Assembly (NCBI GenBank): GCA_012032065.1
Contig: JAAURV010000236.1
Coordinates: 1-5,173, forward strand
Direction of reading: 5' to 3'
Length of the DNA stretch: 5,173 nucleotides
From: Hyphomicrobiales bacterium
GTDB lineage: Bacteria; Pseudomonadota; Alphaproteobacteria; Rhizobiales; Aestuariivirgaceae
In this document: piece by piece, positions 1 through 5,095 of the stretch
Layout of the letters: every line of letters begins with the position of its first letter
Numbering within the stretch: position 1 is the first letter of the stretch
Program-made: the position numbers and the translations under genes
The notes under the pieces: model-generated
Seen by the model: only the letters and a program-made list of their open reading frames with translations
What the model was told of the DNA's origin: nothing
Databases searched by the model: none

Positions 1-133
1 GGGTGGACATCCCAAGCGCAAGCGTCTGGGCGGCGGCCCAGTGCCTTGCTTCGACGGATCGGGCCGAAGCCTTCACCGCCGTCGCGCGGCGCGGGGCCAT
101 CGCGGCCCGGAGGGCTCAATCAGGGCAATCCGA

Positions 134-150
134 ACGGATTTTCAGTCCGT
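134..150 (-). pseudogene. Isolated tRNA-Phe-like anticodon stem-loop fragment
   Basis: Read on the minus strand, 150-146 (ACGGA) pairs perfectly with 138-134 (TCCGT) around the seven-base loop CTGAAAA (145-139). That is the standard bacterial tRNA-Phe anticodon loop with anticodon GAA. There is no room for a D-arm, because the upstream bases belong to the T-arm and acceptor of the tRNA-Ile-like gene, and no TTCGA T-loop follows. Base 150 is also the A of the CCA ending that neighbour. I read it as a leftover of a third tRNA in the array. A chance hairpin is possible, since the motif is only 17 bases long. Confidence 0.35.
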
Positions 151-224
151 GGAACGAAGAAGGAGTCGAACCTTCGACAAGCAGATTATCAGTCTGTTGC
201 TCTAACCAACTGAGCTATTCGCAA
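150..224 (-). tRNA. tRNA-Ile(GAT)-like gene, degenerate acceptor stem
   Basis: On the minus strand the D-stem is GCTC (215-212) with GAGC (202-199). The anticodon loop is CTGATAA (192-186), with anticodon GAT at 190-188, which is Ile. The anticodon stem has four good pairs and an A-C mismatch at its base. The variable loop is TTGTC and the T-arm is perfect (GAAGG, TTCGACT, CCTTC at 175-159). The acceptor is faulty: 222-218 pairs with 158-154 (one G-U), but the outer two positions do not pair. If CCA at 152-150 is the true 3' end, the acceptor is only five base pairs long. The gene begins directly after the CCA of the tRNA-Phe-like gene, with no spacer. It may be a decaying or array-type tRNA and is unlikely to be the cell's main tRNA-Ile. 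Confidence 0.6.
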
Positions 225-298
225 TGGAGAAGAAGACGGGAGTCGAACCCATGACTTCCGGATTTTCATCCGGCGCTCTACCACTGAGCTACATCCTC
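225..298 (-). tRNA. tRNA-Phe(GAA)-like gene with six-base anticodon loop
   Basis: Read on the minus strand, the acceptor GAGGATG (298-292) pairs with CTTCTTC (235-229), with one G-U and one T-T mismatch. Discriminator T228 and an encoded CCA (227-225) follow. The D-arm is GCTC with GAGC (289-286 and 278-275). The anticodon stem CCGGA with TCCGG (273-269 and 262-258) is perfect. The variable loop is AAGTC. The T-arm has stem ATGGG with CCCGT and loop TTCGACT. The anticodon loop has only six bases, TGAAAA (268-263), against CTGAAAA in normal tRNA-Phe, so base 32 appears deleted. Everything else looks like a processed-ready tRNA. It could be a pseudogene, an unusual functional tRNA, or a normal gene with a one-base sequencing error. 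Confidence 0.65.
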
Positions 299-486
299 GG
301 CCCGGAGCGTCTTCGTCCGGTTTCGTACACGCGGCCTCAGAGAGGCGCGCGCCAGGCAAGGTTTTGAACTTGCACCGCTGGAAACTCGGAGAGTGTCATC
401 CCGGGGAGCGCGCGCATAATCGAATGTGCGGGATTGTGCAAGAAGAATTTTCTTCAGTGCGAGCGGAATACTTGCTGCAAACGAAT
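299..486. other. Intergenic stretch without a supported gene
   Basis: This space lies between the tRNA-like array and the gap terminator. I see no coding frame with a plausible start, ribosome binding site and protein-like sequence on either strand. The open frame from 364 on the plus strand runs antisense into gap and looks like a shadow. The stretch contains the perfect palindrome GGCGCGCGCC (344-353) and two small hairpins (334-346 with a GCCTC stem; 442-455 with a GAAGAA stem), none with a recognised role. No convincing -35/-10 pair for the tRNA array was found upstream of 298 on the minus strand. Confidence 0.6.
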
Positions 487-510
487 AACGGCAGGGAATC
501 CCCTGCCGTT
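487..510 (-). terminator. Rho-independent terminator of gap
   Basis: A perfect ten-base-pair hairpin (AACGGCAGGG with CCCTGCCGTT, loop of four bases at 497-500) lies 21 bases after the gap stop codon. In the minus-strand direction it is followed by TTATTCGTTTGC, a T-rich but broken tail. Its position and perfect stem support termination of gap. The plus-strand tail (TTTCTC) is weaker. Confidence 0.85.
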
Positions 511-531
511 TCTCGGTGGAATTGCGTTCGC

Positions 532-1542
532 TTAGTTAATCAGCTTTCCGAAATGCACCGCCGTGTCGGCCATACGGTTCGAGAAGCCCCACTCGTTGTC
601 GTACCAGGAGAGTACGCGCACCATGGTGCCTTCGATCACTTTGGTCTGGTCCATGTGGAAGGTGGATGAGTTGGAATTGTGTTTGAAGTCGATCGAGACG
701 TTTGGCTCGTTGGTGTAACCGAGGATGCCCTTGAGCTTGCCGTCGGCGGCTTCCTTGATGGCGGCGTTCACTTCCTGCGTGCCGGTCTTCTTCTTGGCCA
801 CGAACTTGAAATCGACGACCGAGACATTCGGCACCGGAACGCGGATCGAGGTGCCGTCGAGCTTTCCTTTGAGATCGGGGATGACGAGGCCGATGGCCTT
901 GGCGGCACCCGTCGACGTCGGGATCATGGACATGGCCGCCGCGCGGGCGCGGTAAAGATCCTTGTGCATGGTGTCGAGCGTCGGCTGATCGCCGGTATAG
1001 GCGTGGATCGTGGTCATGAAGCCGTGATCGATGCCGATCGCGTCATGCAACACCTTGGCGACGGGCGCCAGACAGTTGGTGGTGCAGGAGGCATTGGAGA
1101 TCACCATGTGCTCCTTCTTCAGACCGTCATGGTTCACGCCATAGACGACCGTGAAGTCAGCGCCGTCGGCAGGCGCCGAGACGATGACGCGCTTGGCGCC
1201 GGCGGCGAGATGGGCGGAGGCTTTATCCTTCGCGGTGAAAATGCCGGTGCACTCGAGCGCGATGTCGACTCCCAGGTCTTTCCAGGGAAGCTGAGCCGGA
1301 TCCTTGATCGCGGTTACCTTGAAGGTATCGCTGCCGATCGAGATCGAGTCGCCTTTGGTGCCAACGTCGTGCGGGAAGCGGCCATGGACCGAATCGTAGC
1401 GCAACAGATGCGCGTTGGTCTCGACCGGACCCAGATCGTTGACCGCAACGATGTCGATGTCCTTGCGCCCTGACTCATAGATTGCGCGCACGATGTTGCG
1501 GCCAATGCGGCCGAACCCGTTGATGGCGACGCGAGTTTTCAT
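532..1542 (-). CDS. gap: Type I glyceraldehyde-3-phosphate dehydrogenase (NAD-dependent)
   Basis: This 336-residue enzyme oxidises and phosphorylates glyceraldehyde 3-phosphate to 1,3-bisphosphoglycerate with NAD+, in the cytoplasm, and works reversibly in glycolysis, the lower Entner-Doudoroff pathway and gluconeogenesis. The N-terminal Rossmann motif [10 protein letters not shown] (residues 7-16) binds NAD, and ND at 35-36 fits NAD preference. The catalytic segment [12 protein letters not shown] has the nucleophile Cys153, and His180 (TTIHAYTGD) is the base. STGAAKAIG (210-218), [12 protein letters not shown] (233-244) and [13 protein letters not shown] (312-324) are family hallmarks. The length is normal and the ends are intact. 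The start is set by GGAGG at 1553-1549, six bases before ATG. The gene stands alone: no tkt, pgk or fba is adjacent in the window, although gap is often clustered with them in this class. A terminator follows it, and a palindrome lies just upstream. Confidence 0.97.
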   Translation of the reverse strand: MKTRVAINGFGRIGRNIVRAIYESGRKDIDIVAVNDLGPVETNAHLLRYDSVHGRFPHDVGTKGDSISIGSDTFKVTAIKDPAQLPWKDLGVDIALECTGIFTAKDKASAHLAAGAKRVIVSAPADGADFTVVYGVNHDGLKKEHMVISNASCTTNCLAPVAKVLHDAIGIDHGFMTTIHAYTGDQPTLDTMHKDLYRARAAAMSMIPTSTGAAKAIGLVIPDLKGKLDGTSIRVPVPNVSVVDFKFVAKKKTGTQEVNAAIKEAADGKLKGILGYTNEPNVSIDFKHNSNSSTFHMDQTKVIEGTMVRVLSWYDNEWGFSNRMADTAVHFGKLIN

Positions 1543-1548
1543 GTTATG

Positions 1549-1553
1549 CCTCC
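1549..1553 (-). promoter_or_regulatory. Ribosome binding site of gap
   Basis: GGAGG on the minus strand lies six bases before the ATG (1542-1540). It is a strong Shine-Dalgarno match and fixes the gap start. Confidence 0.85.
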
Positions 1554-1566
1554 AAATTGTCCGGCG

Positions 1567-1578
1567 CGGTTATAACCG
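1567..1578. promoter_or_regulatory. Perfect 12-bp palindrome upstream of gap (possible operator / -10 region)
   Basis: CGGTTATAACCG is identical on both strands and lies 24 bases upstream of the gap ATG. On the minus strand it contains TATAAC (1574-1569), a good -10-like hexamer, which would put the start site near 1562 and leave a leader of about 20 bases. No convincing -35 is seen 16-18 bases further up. A palindrome covering the -10 box would suit a repressor site. That role is inferred from position and symmetry alone. Confidence 0.4.
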
Positions 1579-1618
1579 GTTTGGCGGCAGGCGAAAGGGG
1601 AAGTTGCTGGGCGTAAAC

Positions 1619-1645
1619 GTCCTCTCCCGCTTCGCAGGAGAGGAC
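1619..1645 (-). terminator. Hairpin after the DUF2934 gene (likely terminator, REP-like)
   Basis: GTCCTCTCC (1619-1627) pairs perfectly with GGAGAGGAC (1637-1645) around a short CGCTTCGCA loop, starting seven bases past the DUF2934 stop on the minus strand. The following minus-strand bases, GTTTACG, are a poor T-tract, so termination may be partial. The CCTCTCCCGCTTCGC pattern resembles a hairpin motif scattered through many alphaproteobacterial intergenic regions. Confidence 0.55.
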
Positions 1646-1652
1646 ATTGGTC

Positions 1653-1859
1653 TTACGAAAGCTTGCGCGGCTTCTTTGCGGCTACGGCCTTCTTCGCCAC
1701 CGCGGCCTTCGGCGCGCCTTCGCCATCGACCAGAACGGCGGCGCGGAGCCAGTGCTCCTCGGAGCGGCCATCCGGGCGGCCATCCTGCTCCCAGAAGCTA
1801 TGGGCAAGAGCGGCGATCTGATCGTCGCGGTTCACGAAAGACTTGGCAGTTGCGGGCAT
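1653..1859 (-). CDS. Small DUF2934 family protein with Ala/Lys-rich tail
   Basis: This 68-residue protein has no membrane segment or signal peptide. Residues about 12-42 match the DUF2934 pattern: a helix ending SFWEQDGRPDGRSEEHWLRA, with the typical W-E-x-x-G-R-P-x-G-R core and closing H-W-L-R-A. The family is small, mostly proteobacterial and of unknown biochemical role. Residues 49-68 form an Ala/Lys-rich basic tail (AVAKKAVAAKKPRK), similar in composition to the tails of histone-H1-like and some polyhydroxyalkanoate-granule proteins. The start at 1859-1857 is chosen because AAGGAGG lies eight bases upstream and the domain begins soon after. A longer open frame running in from 2183 overlaps the HD-GYP start antisense and has no support. 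The gene has the same direction as gap, but a hairpin and about 110 bases separate them. TGC-rich sites upstream suggest PhaR-type control (inference). Confidence 0.85.
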   Translation of the reverse strand: MPATAKSFVNRDDQIAALAHSFWEQDGRPDGRSEEHWLRAAVLVDGEGAPKAAVAKKAVAAKKPRKLS

Positions 1860-1867
1860 GGGGGTTC

Positions 1868-1874
1868 CCTCCTT
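1868..1874 (-). promoter_or_regulatory. Ribosome binding site of the DUF2934 gene
   Basis: AAGGAGG on the minus strand, eight bases before ATG, is a full Shine-Dalgarno match. It decides the short start at 1859 over the longer open frame. Confidence 0.85.
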
Positions 1875-1901
1875 GATTTGCGGCGCGCTCCTAACACACA
1901 T

Positions 1902-1914
1902 TGCTGCGTTGCAC
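1902..1914. promoter_or_regulatory. TGC-rich site A, PhaR-like operator candidate
   Basis: TGCTGCGTTGCAC contains CTGC-GTT-GCAC, seven of eight fixed bases of CTGC-N3-GCAG, a motif reported for PhaR of Rhodobacter. It lies 43 bases upstream of the DUF2934 ATG, around the start site predicted from the TAGAAT hexamer. A near-copy is site B, 29 bases away. PhaR binding is inferred from the motif only. Confidence 0.4.
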
Positions 1915-1917
1915 AAT

Positions 1918-1950
1918 GATTCTATCTTAATGCTGCAATGCAATAGAATC
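1918..1950. repeat. Inverted repeat with outward -10-like hexamers (divergent promoter candidate)
   Basis: GATTCTAT (1918-1925) and ATAGAATC (1943-1950) are perfect inverted repeats 17 bases apart. Each arm contains TAGAAT reading outward: 1924-1919 on the minus strand towards the DUF2934 gene, and 1944-1949 on the plus strand towards the HD-GYP gene. The opposite arm then supplies a weak -35-like TCTATT or TCTATC at 17-base spacing. An alternative plus-strand pair is TTGCTG (1901-1906) with TATCTT (1923-1928) at 16 bases. Either arrangement would make this a compact divergent promoter. No transcript start is known, so the call rests on symmetry and hexamer matches. Confidence 0.35.
1931..1943. 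promoter_or_regulatory. TGC-rich site B, PhaR-like operator candidate
   Basis: TGCTGCAATGCAA contains CTGC-AAT-GCAA, again seven of eight fixed bases of CTGC-N3-GCAG, and an inner palindrome TGCAATGCA. It fills the centre of the 1918-1950 inverted repeat, between the -35 and -10 positions proposed for both directions, where a bound repressor would block either promoter. Confidence 0.4.
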
Positions 1951-2034
1951 GGGGCTCGCCGCTTGCTACACCCCATTTTAAGCAGCTTCATGGCTTGATG
2001 GCGGGCTTGCGCACGGATCGGGACGCCTAAGCCT

Positions 2035-3417
2035 ATGGAACATTTCAATAAAATTCCAACAACCGGCAATGCCGGGCAAACCAGCCTCGCCGAAGTCTTG
2101 GGCGCGCTCAGCCACGCACTGGACCTTACGGAAGGCCAGCCGCCCGGCCATTGCGTACGTTGCTGCTGGATCGGCATCGCCATCGGCCGGGAGGCGGGTC
2201 TCAGCGAAATAGAGATATGGGAGCTTTATTACTGCCTGCTGCTCAAAGACCTGGGCTGCTCCAGCAATGCCGCGCGCATCTGCCAGCTCTATCTCACCGA
2301 CGATCTCACCTTCAAACAAGACTTCAAGCAGATCGACGGCAGCCTGCCCCAGGCGCTGCGTTTCGTGCTCTCCCACACCGGCTTGCAAGCGGGATTGGCC
2401 GAGCGCTTCCGCGCCATCATCAACATCTTTCAGAACGGCGGGCAGCTTGCCCGCGAGCTGATCGAAACCCGCTGCCAGCGCGGCGCCGAGATCGCGCGCA
2501 AGATGCGCTTTAGCGAAGCGGTGGCGCAGGGCATTCAGTTCCTGGACGAACATTGGGATGGCAGCGGCCAGCCCACCAAAGCGCGGGGCGAGGCGATCCC
2601 GCTTTATGCCCGCATCGCGCTGATGGCGCAGGTGATCGACGTGTTTCAGACCGCCAATGGCGCGGACGCGGCGGCGCGCGAGGTGCGGAACCGCTCCGGC
2701 ACATGGTTCGATCCGCAACTGGCAAGGGCCTTCGACCGCGTAGCGTCGCGCCCTGGCTTTTGGGACGGACTGAAGTCGGAAACCTTGCAGCAGGACATCT
2801 TCGCACTTGAGCCGGCACGGCATTCGGTTGTCGTCGACGAGGACTACTTCGACGATATCGCCGCCGCATTCGCGCAGGTGATCGATTCAAAAAGCCCTTA
2901 CACCAGCGGCCACAGCGAGCGCGTGACGCTGTTCACCGATTTGATCGCCGAGGAGCTTGGCCAATCGCCCGAGACGCGGCGCTTGCTGAAACGCGCAGCA
3001 CTCCTGCACGATATCGGCAAGCTTGGCGTCTCAAATTCCGTGCTCGACAAACCGGGCAAACTCGACGACCATGAATGGGCGGCGATAAAAATGCACCCCG
3101 TCCATGGCGAGATCATTCTCGCGCGCATCGCCGCCTTCAAGGATCTGGCGCTCATCGCCGGCGCCCATCACGAACGCCTCGACGGCAAGGGTTATCCGCG
3201 CGGATTGAAGGCCGGGGACATTCCGCTCGAAGTGCGGATCGTCGGCACCGCCGATGTGTTCGATGCCTTGACCGCCGAGCGCCCCTATCGCGCCGCAATG
3301 CCGGTGTCGAAAGCCCTAGCCATCATGGCGGAAGGGCTTGGAACGCAAACCGACCCTCAATGTTTCGCCGCCTTGCAACGCGCGATTGGAAGAGTGGATA
3401 GCTCGATCGCTGCATAG
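2035..3417 (+). CDS. HD-GYP domain c-di-GMP phosphodiesterase with degenerate N-terminal HD domain
   Basis: This 460-residue soluble protein has no membrane segment. Its C-terminal half (about 270-455) is an intact HD-GYP domain, which breaks down the second messenger cyclic di-GMP. Visible are GHSERV (292-297), LLHDIGKLG with the HD pair at 325-326, HPVHG (354-358), the HHE..DGKGYP signature (378-387) and TADVFDAL..ERPYR (406-419). The N-terminal half (about 16-235) looks like a second HD domain with altered residues: GHCVRC (38-43) in place of GHS.RV, KD for HD at 71-72 (LLKDLGCSSNA), and HWDGSGQP (173-180) at the GYP position. It is probably a sensory or dimerising remnant, without catalysis. 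No REC, PAS or GAF domain is present, so the input signal is unknown. ATG 2035 is the first start after the in-frame stop at 1996, but its ribosome binding site is weak. The gene is likely monocistronic; the REP-like pair follows the stop after about 15 bases. Confidence 0.92.
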   Translation: MEHFNKIPTTGNAGQTSLAEVLGALSHALDLTEGQPPGHCVRCCWIGIAIGREAGLSEIEIWELYYCLLLKDLGCSSNAARICQLYLTDDLTFKQDFKQIDGSLPQALRFVLSHTGLQAGLAERFRAIINIFQNGGQLARELIETRCQRGAEIARKMRFSEAVAQGIQFLDEHWDGSGQPTKARGEAIPLYARIALMAQVIDVFQTANGADAAAREVRNRSGTWFDPQLARAFDRVASRPGFWDGLKSETLQQDIFALEPARHSVVVDEDYFDDIAAAFAQVIDSKSPYTSGHSERVTLFTDLIAEELGQSPETRRLLKRAALLHDIGKLGVSNSVLDKPGKLDDHEWAAIKMHPVHGEIILARIAAFKDLALIAGAHHERLDGKGYPRGLKAGDIPLEVRIVGTADVFDALTAERPYRAAMPVSKALAIMAEGLGTQTDPQCFAALQRAIGRVDSSIAA

Positions 3418-3432
3418 ATTACATCGAAAAAT

Positions 3433-3525
3433 GCTTCGAGGCCCGGCGCATTGCGCCGGGCACCTCAGCATGAGGGCGTTTTTAATTTACCCTCGCCCTG
3501 AGGTGCCCGCGAAGCGGCTGAAGGG
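3433..3525. repeat. Inverted pair of REP-like palindromic elements
   Basis: The left element (about 3433-3476) holds the hairpin GCCCGGCGC (3441-3449) with GCGCCGGGC (3453-3461), followed by ACCTCAGCATGAGGG. The right element (about 3490-3525) is a related copy in opposite orientation: its reverse complement reads CCTTCAGCC, a GC hairpin core, then GGGCACCTCAG..GAGGG. The two copies differ in their cores, so they are homologous elements and not one simple palindrome. CCTTCGAG...CACCTCAG-ATGAGGG hairpins of this style are widespread between genes in Alphaproteobacteria. The pair sits between the HD-GYP and GST genes. Confidence 0.75.
3457..3509. terminator. Long hairpin formed between the two REP-like copies
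   Basis: CGGGCACCTCAG (3457-3468) pairs perfectly with CTGAGGTGCCCG (3498-3509). After a two-base internal loop, TGAGGG (3471-3476) pairs with CCCTCG (3490-3495, one wobble). The loop contains TTTTTAATTTA. A plus-strand transcript of the HD-GYP gene would alternatively form the upstream 3441-3461 hairpin, with the T-run (3479-3483) 17 bases later. Either structure should stabilise or end that message. The U-run is not directly after a stem, so intrinsic termination is likely but not certain. Confidence 0.55.
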
Positions 3526-3579
3526 CATTGACGCATCGGCGGTGTTCCCCTTCCCTTCGAACCCCTCTACTCTCTCTCC

Positions 3580-4218
3580 ATGTCGAATCTCCCCCAGGTC
3601 TACGGCAAGGACTTCAGCGTTTATGTGCAGGTCGTGCGCCTGACGCTCGCCGAGAAAGGCATCGAGCATCAGCTCGTCGAAGTGAACCCCTTCGACTCCA
3701 TCGATTCCAGGCTTTGGTATTTCGACATCCATCCCTTCGGCCGTATGCCTGCCTTCATCCACAATGACGTGCGCCTCTACGAGAGCGAAGCCATCGCGCG
3801 TTACATCGACGAGGCCTATGACGGCCCCATCCTCCAACCCGGCAATGCGCTGGCGCGGGCGCGCATGACCCAGGCGATCAGCATTCTGCAAAGTTATGCC
3901 TATCTGAGCTGGGTTTGGGGCATCTACATGCACCGGATCGAACGGCCGAAGAAGGGCCTGCTCCCCGACAAGCAGAAGATCGCCTCGTCGCTCCCCGACG
4001 CGCGCGCCGCGATGAAAGCGCTCTCGGAGATGATGAGCCACGGCGAGTTTCTGGCCGGCGGCGATCAGCTCACCCTCGCCGATCTCTTCTGCGCGCCGAT
4101 GATGAACTGCCTCGACACAACGCCCGAAGGCATCGAGATGCTCGGCGACCACCAGAACATGGCGCGCTGGTGGGACCGCATGCGGAAGAGGGCGAGCGTC
4201 AAACGCTTCGTGCTGTGA
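3580..4218 (+). CDS. Glutathione S-transferase family protein
   Basis: This 212-residue cytosolic protein, normal length for the family, would conjugate glutathione to electrophiles or act in a related thiol reaction; the substrate cannot be told. The N-terminal thioredoxin-like domain (about 5-80) has [20 protein letters not shown], with Ser13 or Tyr15 near the usual activating position. HPFGRMPAF (51-59) carries the cis-Pro, and ESEAI (68-72) is the glutathione-binding strand-turn-helix. The C-terminal helical domain (about 90-212) has the N-capping motif LTLADLF (164-170) and ends [14 protein letters not shown]. The start is the first Met, right at the fold, but the upstream bases are pyrimidine-rich (CTCTACTCTCTCTCC) with no Shine-Dalgarno sequence. 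A TTGACG at 3528-3533 is -35-like without a clear -10. The gene is flanked by the REP pair and by rpe 145 bases on. The class is unassigned, and there is no pathway neighbour. Confidence 0.9.
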   Translation: MSNLPQVYGKDFSVYVQVVRLTLAEKGIEHQLVEVNPFDSIDSRLWYFDIHPFGRMPAFIHNDVRLYESEAIARYIDEAYDGPILQPGNALARARMTQAISILQSYAYLSWVWGIYMHRIERPKKGLLPDKQKIASSLPDARAAMKALSEMMSHGEFLAGGDQLTLADLFCAPMMNCLDTTPEGIEMLGDHQNMARWWDRMRKRASVKRFVL

Positions 4219-4312
4219 GTTAACGGCGCTTGCATGCGCGGCGCTTCCAGGAAAAGTGAGGGCCGCGAGGATAGACAGCATCAGAACGAGTTCAATCATC
4301 GGAGATTCCTTT
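4213..4312 (-). other. Possible start of a small signal-peptide-like ORF antisense to the GST/rpe gap
   Basis: On the minus strand AAAGGA (4312-4307) lies seven bases before an ATG (4299-4297). The frame begins [24 protein letters not shown], which has the hydrophobic stretch and AxA-like end of a secretion signal. The frame then continues without stop to 3487 entirely antisense to the GST gene, where its sequence looks like a shadow (Arg/His/Glu-rich). A stop in another frame (TTAACTCA region near 4219) would end a peptide of about 26 residues if there were a frameshift. I cannot decide between a tiny or broken gene and coincidence. Confidence 0.2.
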
Positions 4313-4353
4313 CGAGCGCACATACCATTGATCTTGCCCGCTTCCCCCTTTAT

Positions 4354-4358
4354 GGAGC
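4354..4358 (+). promoter_or_regulatory. Ribosome binding site deciding the rpe start
   Basis: GGAGC (GGAG at 4354-4357) lies six bases before ATG 4364. The in-frame ATG at 4352 has only pyrimidine-rich sequence upstream, so 4364 is preferred. Confidence 0.65.
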
Positions 4359-4363
4359 ACGCG

Positions 4364-5032
4364 ATGATCCGCCCCCTCAAGATCGCGCCCTCGATTCTCG
4401 CCGCCGATTTCGCCAGGCTTGGCGAAGAGGTGAAAGCCATTGAGGCCGCCGGCGCGGACTTCGTGCATATCGACGTGATGGACGGGCATTTCGTGCCGAA
4501 TATCTCGTTCGGCCTTCCGGTAATCCAGTCGATCCGCAAGCACACGAAGCTTCCCTTCGACGTGCATCTGATGATCGCGCCCGCCGATCCCTACCTCAAA
4601 ACTTTCGCCGATGCGGGCGCGGACATCATCACGGTTCACGCCGAAGCGGGACTTCATCTCGACCGTTCGCTGCAAGCGATCCGGGCACTCGGCAAGAAAG
4701 CCGGCGTTTCGTTGAACCCCGCAACGCCTGCCTCGGTTATCTCCCATGTGCTGGATCGGCTCGATCTCATTCTGGTGATGACGGTCAATCCGGGTTTCGG
4801 CGGGCAGTCCTTCATTCCGGCCATGGTGGAGAAGATCGCCCAGATCCGCGAAATGATCCGTGGGCGGAACATCGACATCGAAGCCGATGGCGGCATCGGC
4901 GCGGCGAATGCCGGCGTCGTCACGCGCGCCGGCGCGAATGTTCTGGTGGCGGGCTCCGCGATCTTCAGTTCTCCGGATTACGCCGCGGCCATCAAGGCGA
5001 TCCGCAGCGGCGCGCTTTCGGTTGCCGCCTAG
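4364..5032 (+). CDS. rpe: Ribulose-phosphate 3-epimerase
   Basis: This 222-residue TIM-barrel enzyme interconverts D-ribulose 5-phosphate and D-xylulose 5-phosphate in the pentose phosphate pathway (and in the Calvin cycle where present), in the cytoplasm. The sequence has [14 protein letters not shown] (7-20), [16 protein letters not shown] (35-50) with metal ligands His36 and Asp38, DVHLM (66-70) with His68, VSLNPATP (115-122), the phosphate-loop segment [10 protein letters not shown] (141-150) and EADGGI (173-178) with Asp175. Asp38 and Asp175 are the acid/base pair. Every key residue is present and the length is normal. The start at 4364 gives the usual MxRPxKIAPSIL beginning and a ribosome binding site; an in-frame ATG at 4352 would add MEHA. 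No cbb genes are adjacent, so the context points to the housekeeping pentose phosphate role. Confidence 0.97.
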   Translation: MIRPLKIAPSILAADFARLGEEVKAIEAAGADFVHIDVMDGHFVPNISFGLPVIQSIRKHTKLPFDVHLMIAPADPYLKTFADAGADIITVHAEAGLHLDRSLQAIRALGKKAGVSLNPATPASVISHVLDRLDLILVMTVNPGFGGQSFIPAMVEKIAQIREMIRGRNIDIEADGGIGAANAGVVTRAGANVLVAGSAIFSSPDYAAAIKAIRSGALSVAA

Positions 5033-5095
5033 CGCAACGGGCGCTCAAGTGCGTAGCGGTTGAGTGCGGAAAGTTGCGCTAAATTATTGATTTTC

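Noticed and set aside
1..133. Open frames on both strands at the left edge (plus frame from 3 reading DIPSASVWAAAQ; minus frame from 100 reading MAPRRATAVKAS to the edge)
   Set aside because: Both have high GC at third positions and both run open, so they cannot be told apart. The plus frame only ends after passing antisense through the tRNA-like genes, and the minus start has no ribosome binding site. Neither matches a family I know.
442..455. GAAGAA-TT-TTCTTC small hairpin in the 299-486 gap
   Set aside because: A six-pair AT-rich stem with a two-base loop is unstable and common by chance. No gene or T-run next to it suggests a function.
679..1473. 264-codon plus-strand open frame inside gap
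   Set aside because: It is wholly antisense to an intact, unmistakable gap gene and has shadow-like composition rich in Arg, Gly, Asp and Val.
1653..2183. Longer 176-residue version of the DUF2934 gene
   Set aside because: The extra N-terminus crosses the divergent promoter region and the HD-GYP start antisense. The strong AAGGAGG at 1874-1868 and the domain position support the 68-residue form.
1978..2823. 281-codon minus-strand open frame antisense to HD-GYP
   Set aside because: It mirrors codons of a well-supported HD-GYP gene and shows no recognisable domain or ribosome binding site.
4328..4356. TTGATC with TATGGA at 17-base spacing before rpe as a promoter
   Set aside because: The -10 match is only TAT plus poor bases, and the implied start site would leave no leader and exclude the GGAGC ribosome binding site.
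3487..4545. 352-codon minus-strand open frame across GST and the rpe start
   Set aside because: As a whole it is antisense to two real genes and has the usual shadow composition. Only its internal start near 4299 is kept, as a low-confidence oddity.
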